From: Nostoc calcicola FACHB-3891
Lineage (GTDB): Bacteria > Cyanobacteriota > Cyanobacteriia > Cyanobacteriales > Nostocaceae
Assembly: GCF_014697355.1 (NCBI RefSeq)
Contig: NZ_JACJRQ010000017.1
Coordinates: 62,001 to 126,000 of the forward strand
Length of the DNA stretch: 64,000 nucleotides
Direction of reading: 5' to 3'
Shown here: one piece after another, positions 16,887-26,081 of the stretch
Position numbering within the stretch: the first letter of the stretch is position 1
How the letters are laid out: each line of letters starts with the position of its first letter
The notes under the pieces: model-generated
What the model saw: the letters and a program-made list of their open reading frames with translations, nothing else
What the model was told of the DNA's origin: nothing
The model's database searches: none
Program-made: the position numbers and the translations under genes

Positions 16887-17183
16887 ACAGGGATGAAAGG
16901 GTGAGTAAAATTTTTCACCCTTTCTTGTCCGATTTCTATAAGTTTGGGAATTAGAACAGAATTCAGGAGTCAGAATTCAGAATTATAATCGGCTGTGTGC
17001 CTAGCTACCGTAGCTAGATAGTAACTTCACGCTTCTTGAAATCTGGTGTGTTGATGATTTGTCACAACGCGATCGCCTATTTCGTCAACAGCTAAATAAA
17101 AATTAAAAAAAAAGTATTGATACGTAGTTTTGATGCAATTTCTTGTATGTTGATTGTGTTTAAGAATTCACAATCAAAAAAAT

Positions 17184-18038
17184 ATGGATTTTAAGCAGAT
17201 TAGTCAGGTTGCTAGTCAACTTTTAACTCAGTTTGGACTGAAAATTTTAGGTGCGATCGCTCTGTGGCTGGTTGCTCAACGCTTGATTGACTTTGGATTG
17301 AAGCTACTGCGACGTGCTTTCCGCAGTCAACACGTTGATCCGACACTGATTAACTATCTTCTGAATATCATTGGTGTCACCCTGAGAATTGTTCTAATTG
17401 TGGCAATTCTCGGCTTCTTCGGAATTGAAACAACTTCCTTTGCCGCATTGCTAGCAGCTGCTGGTGTAGCAATTGGTGCAGCATGGGGTGGATTACTGGC
17501 AAACTTTGCAGCGGGCGCATTTTTAATAGTTTTTCGACCATTCAAAGTTGGTGATTTTATCACAACGGCAGGTGTCACAGGTACTGTTATAGAAATTGGG
17601 CTGTTTACAACCAGTATCAATACACCTGATAACGTTTTGACAATTGTCGCAAATAACAAGATATTTGCTGATAATATCCAGAATTATTCTGCCAATCCTT
17701 ACCGTCGGGTTGATCTGGTGGCTCAACTGCACCAGGATGTGAAACATAACGAAGCGATCGCACTTTTGAAAGCCAAAATTAGCCAAATTCCGAATGTTCT
17801 CCAAAATCCAGCACCGGATGTAGAAATTCTGGATTTCAACTTTGCAGGGCCAATACTAGCAGTACGTCCTTATTGCAATAATGACCATTACTGGCAAGTT
17901 TACTTCGACGCTAATAAAGCTATCCGTGAAACATTTGGCGAGGCTGGGTATCCTGCTCCCGAATACCGTTATACGATTAATAGTTTATCTGGTAATGGAA
18001 TTAATGCCGTTATCCCACCACTATCGGAAATAACTTGA
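17184..18038 (+). CDS. Small-conductance mechanosensitive channel (MscS family)
   Basis: About 284 residues from ATG 17184 (MDFKQISQ); a TTG at 17154 would add ten unlikely residues. It has three membrane spans. The third holds the pore helix rich in Gly/Ala (AALLAAAGVAIGAAWGGLLA, then NFAAGAFLIVFRPFKVGDFI), the hallmark of MscS. A cytoplasmic beta domain and C-terminal alpha/beta domain follow (NPYRRVDLVAQLHQD onward). It relieves turgor on hypo-osmotic shock. It stands alone, with low-complexity GAATTC repeats and a terminator after it. Confidence 0.9.
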   Translation: MDFKQISQVASQLLTQFGLKILGAIALWLVAQRLIDFGLKLLRRAFRSQHVDPTLINYLLNIIGVTLRIVLIVAILGFFGIETTSFAALLAAAGVAIGAAWGGLLANFAAGAFLIVFRPFKVGDFITTAGVTGTVIEIGLFTTSINTPDNVLTIVANNKIFADNIQNYSANPYRRVDLVAQLHQDVKHNEAIALLKAKISQIPNVLQNPAPDVEILDFNFAGPILAVRPYCNNDHYWQVYFDANKAIRETFGEAGYPAPEYRYTINSLSGNGINAVIPPLSEIT

Positions 18039-18039
18039 G

Positions 18040-18094
18040 AATTCAGGAGTCAGGAGTCAGAATTCAGGAGTCAGAATTCTGAATTCAGAATTCA
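18040..18094. repeat. GAATTC / GGAGTCA short tandem repeat
   Basis: Interleaved AGAATTC, AGGAGTC and TGAATTC units follow the MscS gene. The same units occur near 4256-4286, 16961-16983, 25868-25890 and 57739-57781. They are a Nostoc-type dispersed low-complexity repeat. Confidence 0.65.
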
Positions 18095-18165
18095 AATAGG
18101 ATTGATAGCTGGATACTAGACTTACCTTGTGTACTTCATTTTCTTTAAAATCTGCTGTCAGAATT

Positions 18166-18201
18166 AAAAAGTAGTTAGGGCATATGCCTTAACTACTTTT
18201 T
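18166..18201. terminator. 36-bp near-perfect palindromic terminator
   Basis: AAAAAGTAGTTAGGGCAT is followed by ATGCCTTAACTACTTTTT, its complement with one mismatch. A-run on one side and T-run on the other allow termination in either direction, ending the MscS transcript. Confidence 0.75.
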
Positions 18202-18311
18202 GATGTCGTAAATTTTCTTTAAAACCAGTTTCAATTTCCGAAACGAGCCTGACAAATGCTGTAGAAACAGGTTAGCTTAACTGTTAATCACAAGCCGCAC
18301 CCCCAGCAGCG

Positions 18312-19262
18312 ATGGTAAAAGAATTAGCAATTTGCACCCGTGGACTAACTAAGCAATTTGACCGACACGTTGCTGTCAATGATGTTGATTTAGAAATCCA
18401 GGCGGGTGAAGTATATGGATTGATTGGGCCGAATGGCGCGGGTAAAACGACTCTCATCCGGATGTTGGCGACTGCTGAGGAACCTACTACGGGTGAGATT
18501 TATATTAATGGCGATCGCCTTTTACGTGACAAAAGTAACCCCAAACTCAAGCGTCGTCTTGGTTATTTACCCGATGATTATCCACTATATGAAGATTTGA
18601 CAGTCTGGGACTACTTAGATTATTTTGCGCGTTTGTATCGCTTGCGAGAACCGCGCCGCACCCAACGCCTACATGAAGTTTTAGAATTAATCCAACTTGG
18701 TAACAAACGCCACAGCCAGATTTCTACTCTCTCACGGGGGATGAAACAGCGTTTGAGTTTAGCGCGAACGATTATCCACGAACCGATTTTACTACTACTA
18801 GATGAGCCTGTTTCTGGGCTTGATCCCATTGCGAGAATGCATTTCCGGGAAATCATCAAGGCTTTACGAGAAGCTGGGATGACAATCTTAATTTCCTCCC
18901 ATGTCCTCAGTGATTTAGCGGAACTGTGTACTTCCGTGGGAATTATGGAACTTGGCTTTTTAGTAGAAAGTACTTCCCTACAGCAACTTTACCAACGTCT
19001 TTCACATCAACAAATTGTGTTATCTACTTTGGGAGAAATAGAGGCACTTTTGAGTGAATTGAAGCATCATCCTTTAGTAGAACAGTGGGAGGTGATACCA
19101 GGAAAAAACAGCGTGCGGGTGAATTTTTCGGGGACACAGGAAGAATGTGCTGATTTGTTGCGATCGCTCATTGAAACAGGCATTCCTCTGAGTGATTTCC
19201 ACTGCACGCAAGAAGACTTAGAAACTATTTTCTTAAAATTAGGTCACAAACAAGCATCTTAA
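18312..19262 (+). CDS. ABC transporter ATP-binding protein
   Basis: A 316-residue ATPase of the multidrug/ABC-2 exporter class. Walker A GPNGAGKTT is at about 39-47, the signature LSRGMKQRLSLAR at about 139-151, Walker B ILLLLDEPVSGLDP at about 157-170, and the switch His in ISSHVLSD near 196. The C-terminal 90 residues are a short accessory domain. The permease starts 76 bases downstream, so the pair forms one exporter in the cytoplasmic membrane. The substrate is unknown. The ATG at 18312 has no strong Shine-Dalgarno site. Confidence 0.9.
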   Translation: MVKELAICTRGLTKQFDRHVAVNDVDLEIQAGEVYGLIGPNGAGKTTLIRMLATAEEPTTGEIYINGDRLLRDKSNPKLKRRLGYLPDDYPLYEDLTVWDYLDYFARLYRLREPRRTQRLHEVLELIQLGNKRHSQISTLSRGMKQRLSLARTIIHEPILLLLDEPVSGLDPIARMHFREIIKALREAGMTILISSHVLSDLAELCTSVGIMELGFLVESTSLQQLYQRLSHQQIVLSTLGEIEALLSELKHHPLVEQWEVIPGKNSVRVNFSGTQEECADLLRSLIETGIPLSDFHCTQEDLETIFLKLGHKQAS

Positions 19263-19338
19263 TTCGTCAGACAATTTTAGATTTTGGATTTTGGATTGAC
19301 CCCACAGATAAGTCTGAATTTTTGGAGATTTTTTTCCT

Positions 19339-21102
19339 ATGATGCTCAATTTGATAGACAAAATCGGCGATGCAAATCCGCAACTATTGCGGGAATTGAA
19401 AGGACGCCTGAAATTTTTTAATGTGGCGATCGCTGTTGCAACATCCCTACTAATGCAACTAGTAGTTTTTTTATATCAGTTGCGCGAATTGCCTAATAAA
19501 TATCCGCTGACTGGCACATACTGCCGTTTAAGTCCAGTATATGAGGGGCAACGAACACGAGCTTACCAGCTATCAGATAAAGTTAAAATTGCTGAAATAA
19601 ATGATTTCTTGTCTAAGAATTTATGCCCGCACAACGAAATTAATTTCCAGTTATGGTGGCGAGATCATTGGGAATATATATTCCTTTCTTTGAGTGTAAT
19701 TTTTATATTTACACTATTAGTTGCAGGAACTTATTTACTCATTAATGATTTAGCCAAAGAAGAACGTCGCGGTACGCTAAATTTCATTCGTCTAAGTCCC
19801 CAATCAGAAACAAGTATATTGACTGGTAAATTGTTAGGAGTTCCGAGTTTAATTTATCTCGTAGTCTTAGCAGCCCTTCCTTTACATTTGTGGGCTGGAC
19901 GTTCCGCCAACATTGCTTTTAGTTACATTTTGAGTTACTACGCTATTATTGTTGGTTGCTGTATTTTCTTCTACAGTACTGCATTACTCTTTGGATTAGT
20001 TACTCGTTGGTTCAGTGGTTTTCAGCCCTGGTTAGGTAGTGGCACTGTTTTATTTTTCTTGTTTATGACGATGATAATGGCATCGTCTTATAGCAATAGT
20101 TTAAATAATTCAGGTGCTTGGTTGAGACTTTTTAATCCTTGGGATGTAACCAATTATCTGTTTCCGAACTTGTCCCATGTATCCAATGCTTCTCCTGTGA
20201 CAAACTTGCAGTTTTTCTATATACCGTTGGGAACAAATGTTGTCAGCGTTGTTGGCTTCCATTTATTAAATTTTGGATTGTGTAGTTACGGAATTTTCCA
20301 AGCACTGAAACGCTGCTTCCGTAATCCTGAAGCCTCAGTAATCAACAAGGAACAAAGTTATTTATTAGTAGCTTTTTCCCAAGTCATGATGTGGGGATTT
20401 ACCTTACAAGATTGGACAGAAGTTTCCAATTTTAATCAACAAATTGAGCGAAACTTTGCTTTTATTGCATTATACGACTTGATATTGCTTTTCAGTTTGA
20501 TTGCAATTCTTTCGCCTCACCGTCAAGCTGTACAAGATTGGGCGAGATATCGACATCAAGAAGTTTCTAGCTACAAGAGTATTTGGTGGGATTTAATTTC
20601 GAGCGAAAAAAGTCCTGCATTAGTGGCGATCGCCATTAACCTTACAATTGTTAGTATCCCTTGGCTAGTCTGGATTTCACTGACATCTTTTTTGGATACA
20701 GACGGTAACCTAAGTTGGGCAGATGATAACGTTGACAGGTTGAAATTATTTTTAGCAGTGGCTTTGTCTATCAGCATGATGTTGATTTATGCTACCGTTG
20801 CTCAATTGATACTTTTGCTAAAAACTCCCAAGCGTTCTTTCTGGGCAATTGGAACTATCGGTGGAGTCATGTTTCTACCACCGATGATTTTAGAATTTAT
20901 CGGCATGTCTTCGTGGAAACATCCCACCATATGGCTGTTTTCAACTTTTCCGTGGTCAGCGATACAATACTCTGGGGCGACAACAATTTTGATGTCATTC
21001 CTAGCCCAGTTGAGTGTTCTCACATTGTTAAATTTCCAGTTAACAAAACAGGTGAGATTAGCAGGTGAATCTGCGACAAAAGCATTGTTAGCAGGACGGT
21101 AG
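19339..21102 (+). CDS. ABC-2 type permease
   Basis: A 587-residue membrane protein with about twelve hydrophobic spans, the expected partner of the preceding ATPase. After the second span it has the sequence KEERRGTLNFIRLSPQSETS, the cytoplasmic coupling segment seen in ABC-2 permeases (RERGTLE-like). It is long for the class; the second half (from about 330) carries a further membrane block, suggesting a fused or duplicated membrane unit. Start ATG 19339. The transported molecule cannot be inferred. Confidence 0.8.
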   Translation: MMLNLIDKIGDANPQLLRELKGRLKFFNVAIAVATSLLMQLVVFLYQLRELPNKYPLTGTYCRLSPVYEGQRTRAYQLSDKVKIAEINDFLSKNLCPHNEINFQLWWRDHWEYIFLSLSVIFIFTLLVAGTYLLINDLAKEERRGTLNFIRLSPQSETSILTGKLLGVPSLIYLVVLAALPLHLWAGRSANIAFSYILSYYAIIVGCCIFFYSTALLFGLVTRWFSGFQPWLGSGTVLFFLFMTMIMASSYSNSLNNSGAWLRLFNPWDVTNYLFPNLSHVSNASPVTNLQFFYIPLGTNVVSVVGFHLLNFGLCSYGIFQALKRCFRNPEASVINKEQSYLLVAFSQVMMWGFTLQDWTEVSNFNQQIERNFAFIALYDLILLFSLIAILSPHRQAVQDWARYRHQEVSSYKSIWWDLISSEKSPALVAIAINLTIVSIPWLVWISLTSFLDTDGNLSWADDNVDRLKLFLAVALSISMMLIYATVAQLILLLKTPKRSFWAIGTIGGVMFLPPMILEFIGMSSWKHPTIWLFSTFPWSAIQYSGATTILMSFLAQLSVLTLLNFQLTKQVRLAGESATKALLAGR

Positions 21103-21122
21103 TTCGCTAGTTGAGGCACATT

Positions 21123-21155
21123 AGAACCCCGATTTATTTCAGAAATCGGGGTTCT
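21123..21155 (+). terminator. Rho-independent terminator after the ABC permease
   Basis: AGAACCCCGATTT (21123-21135) pairs exactly with AAATCGGGGTTCT (21143-21155), followed by TGTTTTT. This is a strong 13-bp stem. Confidence 0.85.
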
Positions 21156-21343
21156 TGTTTTTGCTATATTATTTATTAGTTGTTTACATCGAAAGTTCTA
21201 GGATTTTCAAAAATATTTGCAATCCAATAAATCGAATATAGTGGTTCACATCTGTGCGTACATATTCATCTATCTTTAGTCGTATTTTTATTAAATAGTC
21301 TTCAATTTTTCTTCAGCATAAATATTACAACAACCTGAAAATT

Positions 21344-21826
21344 ATGCCAGATATTTCTCCTGAAAACCTACGCCATATAGCTATCCAATTTTTAGAACAA
21401 AACCCTGCACAACGTCTGCAAATTCTCAAAGAATTGGGCATAGCTCGTTATGAATTTTTAACTAAAATACGCCTCAATGAAGCAAATATCATTTGTATAA
21501 TGCGATATTTAAAATATCCAAATCAGCTAAAATTTCCCAATCTGGAACAAGCAGATTTATCTAGTTTAATTTTAGATGGTTTAAATTTCATCCGAGCAAA
21601 CTTATCAGCAGCAAATCTGCAAGGTAGTAGTTTAGTTAATGCCGACTTATTGTTTGCAAATTTGACAAAAGCTAATTTAAAAAATGCAGATTTAACAGGT
21701 GCAACTTTGAATGAGACTATTTGGTTAGATACCTTAGTAGAACAGTGTCAGCTTGGTGTAGGTATTGGTTTAACTCATCTGCAACGCCAAGATTTACAAC
21801 TGCGGGGAGCTAAATTTAACTCTTGA
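21344..21826 (+). CDS. Pentapeptide-repeat protein
   Basis: A 160-residue protein. Residues 1 to about 60 form a helical N-terminal region. Residues about 66-125 are pentapeptide repeats of the A(D/N)LXX type (ADLSS, ANLSA, ANLQG, ADLLF, ANLTK, ANLKN, ADLTG), which fold as a right-handed quadrilateral beta helix. The family is abundant in cyanobacteria and mostly of unknown function. No signal peptide is visible, so it is probably cytoplasmic. Start ATG 21344. Confidence 0.85.
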   Translation: MPDISPENLRHIAIQFLEQNPAQRLQILKELGIARYEFLTKIRLNEANIICIMRYLKYPNQLKFPNLEQADLSSLILDGLNFIRANLSAANLQGSSLVNADLLFANLTKANLKNADLTGATLNETIWLDTLVEQCQLGVGIGLTHLQRQDLQLRGAKFNS

Positions 21827-21836
21827 AAAAAAGATA

Positions 21837-21938
21837 AGGGACTTCCAATTAAAAAAATATCCTATCGTAGGGGCGCACAGCTGTGCGCCCCTACAAATGT
21901 ACAAATAATTTGGGATAATTTATTTTCTGGAAGTCCCT
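21837..21938. repeat. MITE-like element, AGGGACTTCC family, copy 2
   Basis: AGGGACTTCCAA at the left end and its complement ending TCCCT at 21938 bracket the 28-bp palindrome at 21867-21894. The right half equals that of the copy at 5705-5807. The palindrome core differs (GGGGCGCACAG here, GGGTAGCACAG there) but stays self-complementary. Confidence 0.65.
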
Positions 21939-21994
21939 AATTAAAATACAGAAAGTTATAAAATTATTAGATTGACATTGAGTTGGATAAATTA

Positions 21995-23158
21995 ATGAGT
22001 GTTAAGCTGCCCCAAAAATTGATGCTGCTTGGTTCTGGAGAACTAGGGAAAGAATTTACAATTGCTGCTCAACGTCTTGGTAATTATGTGATTGCTGTTG
22101 ACCGCTACCCTGATGCTCCAGCGATGCAAGTTGCTGACTGTTTTGAAGTCATTTCTATGCTCAGTGCTGATGATTTAGAAGCTATAGTTAAAAAACATCA
22201 GCCTGATTTCATTATACCAGAAATTGAAGCAATCAGAACAGAAAAACTGATCGAATTTGAGCAGCGAGGGATTACAGTTATACCGACTGCGTCTGCTACT
22301 AACTATACAATGAACCGCGATAGAATTAGGGAACTGGCACATCAACAATTAGGCATCAGAACAGCCAAATATGGTTATGCAGTCAGTTTAGAGGAATTGA
22401 TTGCTGTTTCTGATGAAATTGGGTTTCCTAATGTTGTTAAACCTGTGATGTCATCATCCGGAAAAGGTCAGTCTGTGGTGCAGAATAAGACTGAGGTTGA
22501 GAAGGCTTGGAATTATGCGATCGCTAATTCTAGAGGTGATAGTCAAAAGGCGATCGTAGAAGAATTTATTAACTTTGAAATTGAGATAACTTTACTAACT
22601 ATTAAACAGTGGAGTGCCCCAACAATTTTCTGTTCTCCTATTGGTCATCGCCAAGAACGAGGCGATTATCAAGAATCGTGGCAACCCGCAGAAATTTCTG
22701 AAGACAAGATATTAAAAGCCCAAGAAATAGCTATAAAAGTCACCGATGCTTTAGGAGGAGCCGGAATTTTTGGCGTTGAATTTTTTATTACCAAAGATGA
22801 AGTAATTTTTTCCGAACTTTCTCCCAGACCCCATGATACGGGGATGGTGACATTAATCTCCCAAAATCTCAACGAATTTGAATTACATCTACGAGCTATT
22901 TTAAACTTACCAATTCCTCATATAGAACAATTAGGAGCATCAGCTAGTGCAGTAATTTTAGCTTCAACAAAATCTGATTCTATTACTTTTGCTGGTGTTG
23001 CCGATGCTTTGTCAGAAAAAGACGTAGATATCAGATTATTTGGTAAACCTAATGCCCATCCATATCGCCGAATGGGAGTTGCTTTAGCAAAAGGTGTGAA
23101 TGTCCAAGAAGCTAGAGAAAAAGCTACTAAAGCTGCAAATAAAATTAAAATCATTTAG
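21995..23158 (+). CDS. purT: Formate-dependent phosphoribosylglycinamide formyltransferase
   Basis: PurT makes formyl-GAR from GAR, formate and ATP in purine synthesis and belongs to the ATP-grasp superfamily. An N-terminal Rossmann-like domain (KLMLLGSGELGKEF) is followed by PEIEAIRTE. The ATP-grasp core (NVVKPVMSSSGKGQS, then GVEFFI and SELSPRPHDTGMVTL) holds the metal and nucleotide sites. The start ATG 21995 gives 387 residues; a TTG at 21983 is less likely. The enzyme is typical in length. It stands alone, convergent with the polysaccharide cluster. Confidence 0.94.
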   Translation: MSVKLPQKLMLLGSGELGKEFTIAAQRLGNYVIAVDRYPDAPAMQVADCFEVISMLSADDLEAIVKKHQPDFIIPEIEAIRTEKLIEFEQRGITVIPTASATNYTMNRDRIRELAHQQLGIRTAKYGYAVSLEELIAVSDEIGFPNVVKPVMSSSGKGQSVVQNKTEVEKAWNYAIANSRGDSQKAIVEEFINFEIEITLLTIKQWSAPTIFCSPIGHRQERGDYQESWQPAEISEDKILKAQEIAIKVTDALGGAGIFGVEFFITKDEVIFSELSPRPHDTGMVTLISQNLNEFELHLRAILNLPIPHIEQLGASASAVILASTKSDSITFAGVADALSEKDVDIRLFGKPNAHPYRRMGVALAKGVNVQEAREKATKAANKIKII

Positions 23159-23169
23159 CTTTGCAATAT

Positions 23170-23700
23170 TTAGTAAGTACAGGAATCAAGAATATTCACC
23201 ACTGCATGAAAGTTTACTCCGAGCATATATTGATTGCTATTGGGTAAATTTTCTAAGCTTAACAAGACTGTTTTTGTACCCTGAAAATCGCTTTTTTGAG
23301 GTTGGATTACAATTGCTACCTCATTCACTCCAGCGGGAATGCTCGCAAAATTAGCAATTGGTTGATAATCTACTCCAGCCTCAGCTGTTCCCTGAATGCT
23401 ATACTTCACCGTTAAATCTTGACTCATATCACCATTACGAGTAATCACAAACTCGCCAACTTCTCCAAATTGAGATGCATACATTTTTGTGGCTGTAATG
23501 TTTACAATAATCGGGTAGCTGAAGATAGAGTTTAATTGATTATATTTATTTGTGTTTTGATTGCTCGATATTAAACTCAAGTTAGTTAATAGTTCGTTTT
23601 TAATAGAAAATTTATCAAAATTGACGGTGTTATTTAGTTGTAAATTACGATCCAGGCAACTTGATTCTAACACCTGATTTTTGGCTTCGGAATTCTTCAT
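23170..23700 (-). CDS. Calx-beta domain protein, small
   Basis: About 176 residues from ATG 23700 (MKNSEAKNQVLESS); an ATG at 23712 is also possible. Residues about 75-170 resemble a single Calx-beta repeat (VITRNGDMSQDLTVKYSIQG, GVDYQ, then VVNILD), a Ca2+-binding beta-sandwich found in secreted cyanobacterial proteins. No classical signal peptide is present. Its 5' end overlaps the Wzc-type kinase gene by about 55 bases in a different frame, so it is translationally linked to the polysaccharide operon. Its function there is unknown. Confidence 0.6.
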   Translation of the reverse strand: MKNSEAKNQVLESSCLDRNLQLNNTVNFDKFSIKNELLTNLSLISSNQNTNKYNQLNSIFSYPIIVNITATKMYASQFGEVGEFVITRNGDMSQDLTVKYSIQGTAEAGVDYQPIANFASIPAGVNEVAIVIQPQKSDFQGTKTVLLSLENLPNSNQYMLGVNFHAVVNILDSCTY

Positions 23701-25840
23701 TATTTTCTTCATTTGAGTAGTAATAATTGTAGCGTTCATGCTGGGGAATAACTCCATTTACTACCTGTCCTAAGACATTCTGACCAGATTTTTCTAAAAG
23801 TTCTTTTGCAATAGTGGCACTAACACAATCAACTACCCCCGGACGAACGACAAATAACACACCGTCAGCCATTTGCCCTAGAGTAGCAGCATCAGCCGCA
23901 ACGTTCAATGATGGAGCATCGATAATTACGAAGTCGTAGTAAACAGAAAAAGTTTGAATTAACGCAGCCATTTTTTTTGAGTCAAGGAGAGAACCTGGAT
24001 TAGGAGGTATAACTCCACAAGTGAGGACATACAAATTATCCATTACTTGTTGGATGGCTGTACTAATTTCAGCTTGTCCAACAATTAAATTGCTCAGTCC
24101 TTGATTATTAATCAATTCCCAAATTTTATGCTGAACAGGACGGCGCATATCCGCATCTACTAGTAATACTTTGCGCTCCATTTGAGCCATTGTAATCGCT
24201 AAATTAGCTGCTACTGTAGATTTGCCTTCTCTGGGTACAGAACTAGTGATAACTATAACTTTTAGTTCCCGATCGGCACTCAGGAATTTGAGATTTGCTC
24301 GCAGCATACGGTATGCTTCATTAATAGGCGATCGCGGTGCATCTCGAACCATAAGTCTTTTACTATATAATTCCAGTTCTTCATTGCCACGAAGAGACTT
24401 TTTCGACTTATTAAAAGCAGGAATAACCCCTAATAAAGTAAATTTCAATAATTCCTTAGCCTGATCGGTAGTCTTAATTGATTTATCTATTTTTTCTAAG
24501 CCATACACAATCGCCAAAGCTGCTAAAGTAGACAATAAACCTGCACTCAAATACAAAAACATCGGAGAGGAAATTGACTCTTCTGGAACTTCAGCTTCCG
24601 ATATCATACTTGCATTGCCTAAATTTTGATTTTCTGCTATTCGGCTTTCTTGTAGTTTTTGTAATAAAAGTGAGTAGGTAGATTGTGCGGCTTGTACTTT
24701 ACGTTCTAATTGTCGCTGTTGTTGTTCTAATCTTGGCAGATTGTTCAAGCGTTGTTTATAAGCAGCTTGTAACCCAGATAAAGTAGTTATTTGACTTGCT
24801 AAACCCAGACGATTTGACTCTAAATCTACAAGTTTTGCAGAAAGTTGCTGTTGTAATTGTCCTAGTTGAAAATTATTATTTAGCTGTGCCGAACTTATGC
24901 CTACAACGTTTTTGACTCGTTGTTCTAGTAATTTATTTAAAGAGCTTAATTTGTATTGCAAATTGATAATTTCCGGATGATTGTCTTGTAAAACAGTCCG
25001 TCTAGCAGCCAATTGTGATTCTAGCTGTTGGATTTCTTTAAGAATATCTTGTACCCCTGAAGTTTGACTAAGGGAAGTCATAATTACAGCTTGCTGGGAG
25101 TTCATACCCAATTGTTTGCGGATTCCTTGAGTCTGCGCCTCAGCATCAGCAAATCTAGATTGAGCTTCACTAATTTGCTGTTGTAATTCTGTAATGAGTT
25201 CCAGTGATTTATTTGCTTCTTCTTGTAAGGACACAATTTTATATTTTTCTTTAAATTCTGCTAGTTCTGCTTCTGCTTGTCGAACGATTAATTCTGCATT
25301 TGGTAGTTGTTTTTCTATGAATTTGCGAGCAGTTGCAGCTTGAGTTCTATGAGCAGATATATTGTATTCTAAATAGACATTTATGAGAGTATTAACAACC
25401 TGTGCAGCTATTTCTGGGTTTGTATCTTTATAAGAAATACTGAGAACATCGGCTCCTTTAACTTCCTTTATTGTCAGTTGTTGTAGAAATCGTTTAGTTT
25501 TTATATGTACATTTTTATCTTTCAAGTTGAGTCTATTTATAGTAGTGTTTATAACTGGGACAGAACGAATAACTTCTGCTTCTGTATTGAGAGGATTACT
25601 TTTATCATCAACTAATGGCTCTAATTTACCCATTTCTGTTCCTACTCCTGTTAAAGAAGAAGTAGTGTTTATTCTTTGGAATTTTAGCTTGCCTTCTGCT
25701 AAGTAATAAGGCTTTTTGAAAAATGTAGCTACCTGTAAGGTGATGAACACACAGATAAAAACACTTAAAGCAGGAATCCAACGACGCTTTAGGACTTGCC
25801 AATAGTTATCAAAATTTGGAGAAGATTCTTGTATTTTCAT
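23645..25840 (-). CDS. Wzc-type polysaccharide co-polymerase / tyrosine kinase
   Basis: A 731-residue BY-kinase that controls chain length and export in Wzy-dependent polysaccharide assembly. It has a Wzz domain with membrane spans at about 30-48 and 420-440 and a long periplasmic coiled coil (180-390). The cytoplasmic ATPase carries Walker A SSVPREGKST (about 532), Walker A' LLVDADMRRP (about 560) and Walker B VIIDAPS (about 637). A C-terminal tyrosine cluster (RYNYYYSNEE, about 700) is the autophosphorylation site in the family. The tail after it (KSGVRIKLPGS) may come from low-complexity DNA. Start ATG 25840. Confidence 0.92.
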   Translation of the reverse strand: MKIQESSPNFDNYWQVLKRRWIPALSVFICVFITLQVATFFKKPYYLAEGKLKFQRINTTSSLTGVGTEMGKLEPLVDDKSNPLNTEAEVIRSVPVINTTINRLNLKDKNVHIKTKRFLQQLTIKEVKGADVLSISYKDTNPEIAAQVVNTLINVYLEYNISAHRTQAATARKFIEKQLPNAELIVRQAEAELAEFKEKYKIVSLQEEANKSLELITELQQQISEAQSRFADAEAQTQGIRKQLGMNSQQAVIMTSLSQTSGVQDILKEIQQLESQLAARRTVLQDNHPEIINLQYKLSSLNKLLEQRVKNVVGISSAQLNNNFQLGQLQQQLSAKLVDLESNRLGLASQITTLSGLQAAYKQRLNNLPRLEQQQRQLERKVQAAQSTYSLLLQKLQESRIAENQNLGNASMISEAEVPEESISSPMFLYLSAGLLSTLAALAIVYGLEKIDKSIKTTDQAKELLKFTLLGVIPAFNKSKKSLRGNEELELYSKRLMVRDAPRSPINEAYRMLRANLKFLSADRELKVIVITSSVPREGKSTVAANLAITMAQMERKVLLVDADMRRPVQHKIWELINNQGLSNLIVGQAEISTAIQQVMDNLYVLTCGVIPPNPGSLLDSKKMAALIQTFSVYYDFVIIDAPSLNVAADAATLGQMADGVLFVVRPGVVDCVSATIAKELLEKSGQNVLGQVVNGVIPQHERYNYYYSNEENNEEFRSQKSGVRIKLPGS

Positions 25841-25931
25841 AAAATAATTGCGCGTTTTTGATAAATGAGAATTCAGGAGTTAGGAGTTATAGAAGATATC
25901 AATTTTCTATAATTTTTGTTGAAATATTTTT

Positions 25932-26000
25932 TTCTCACGCAGAGACGCAGAGGCGCAAAGAAGAGAACGCAAAGGAATACTTTTGCTATAAGTCTATTGA
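25932..26000. repeat. Dispersed ACGCAGAGACGCAGAGGCGC repeat
   Basis: The segment TCACGCAGAGACGCAGAGGC followed by AAAGAAGAGAACGCAAAGG and TTTTGCTATAAGTCTATT recurs, slightly changed, at 56300-56352. Related copies lie at 30968-30995, 58895-58925 and 61340-61375. This is a Nostoc-type interspersed repeat, here upstream of the Wzc-type gene. Confidence 0.6.
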
Positions 26001-26081
26001 GAAATGCGAAAGGTAAAAGAGAAAAATTAGTATTTATTTGTAATTAATAATTATTTATCTACCAGTTTGGCAGAAGTTTTA

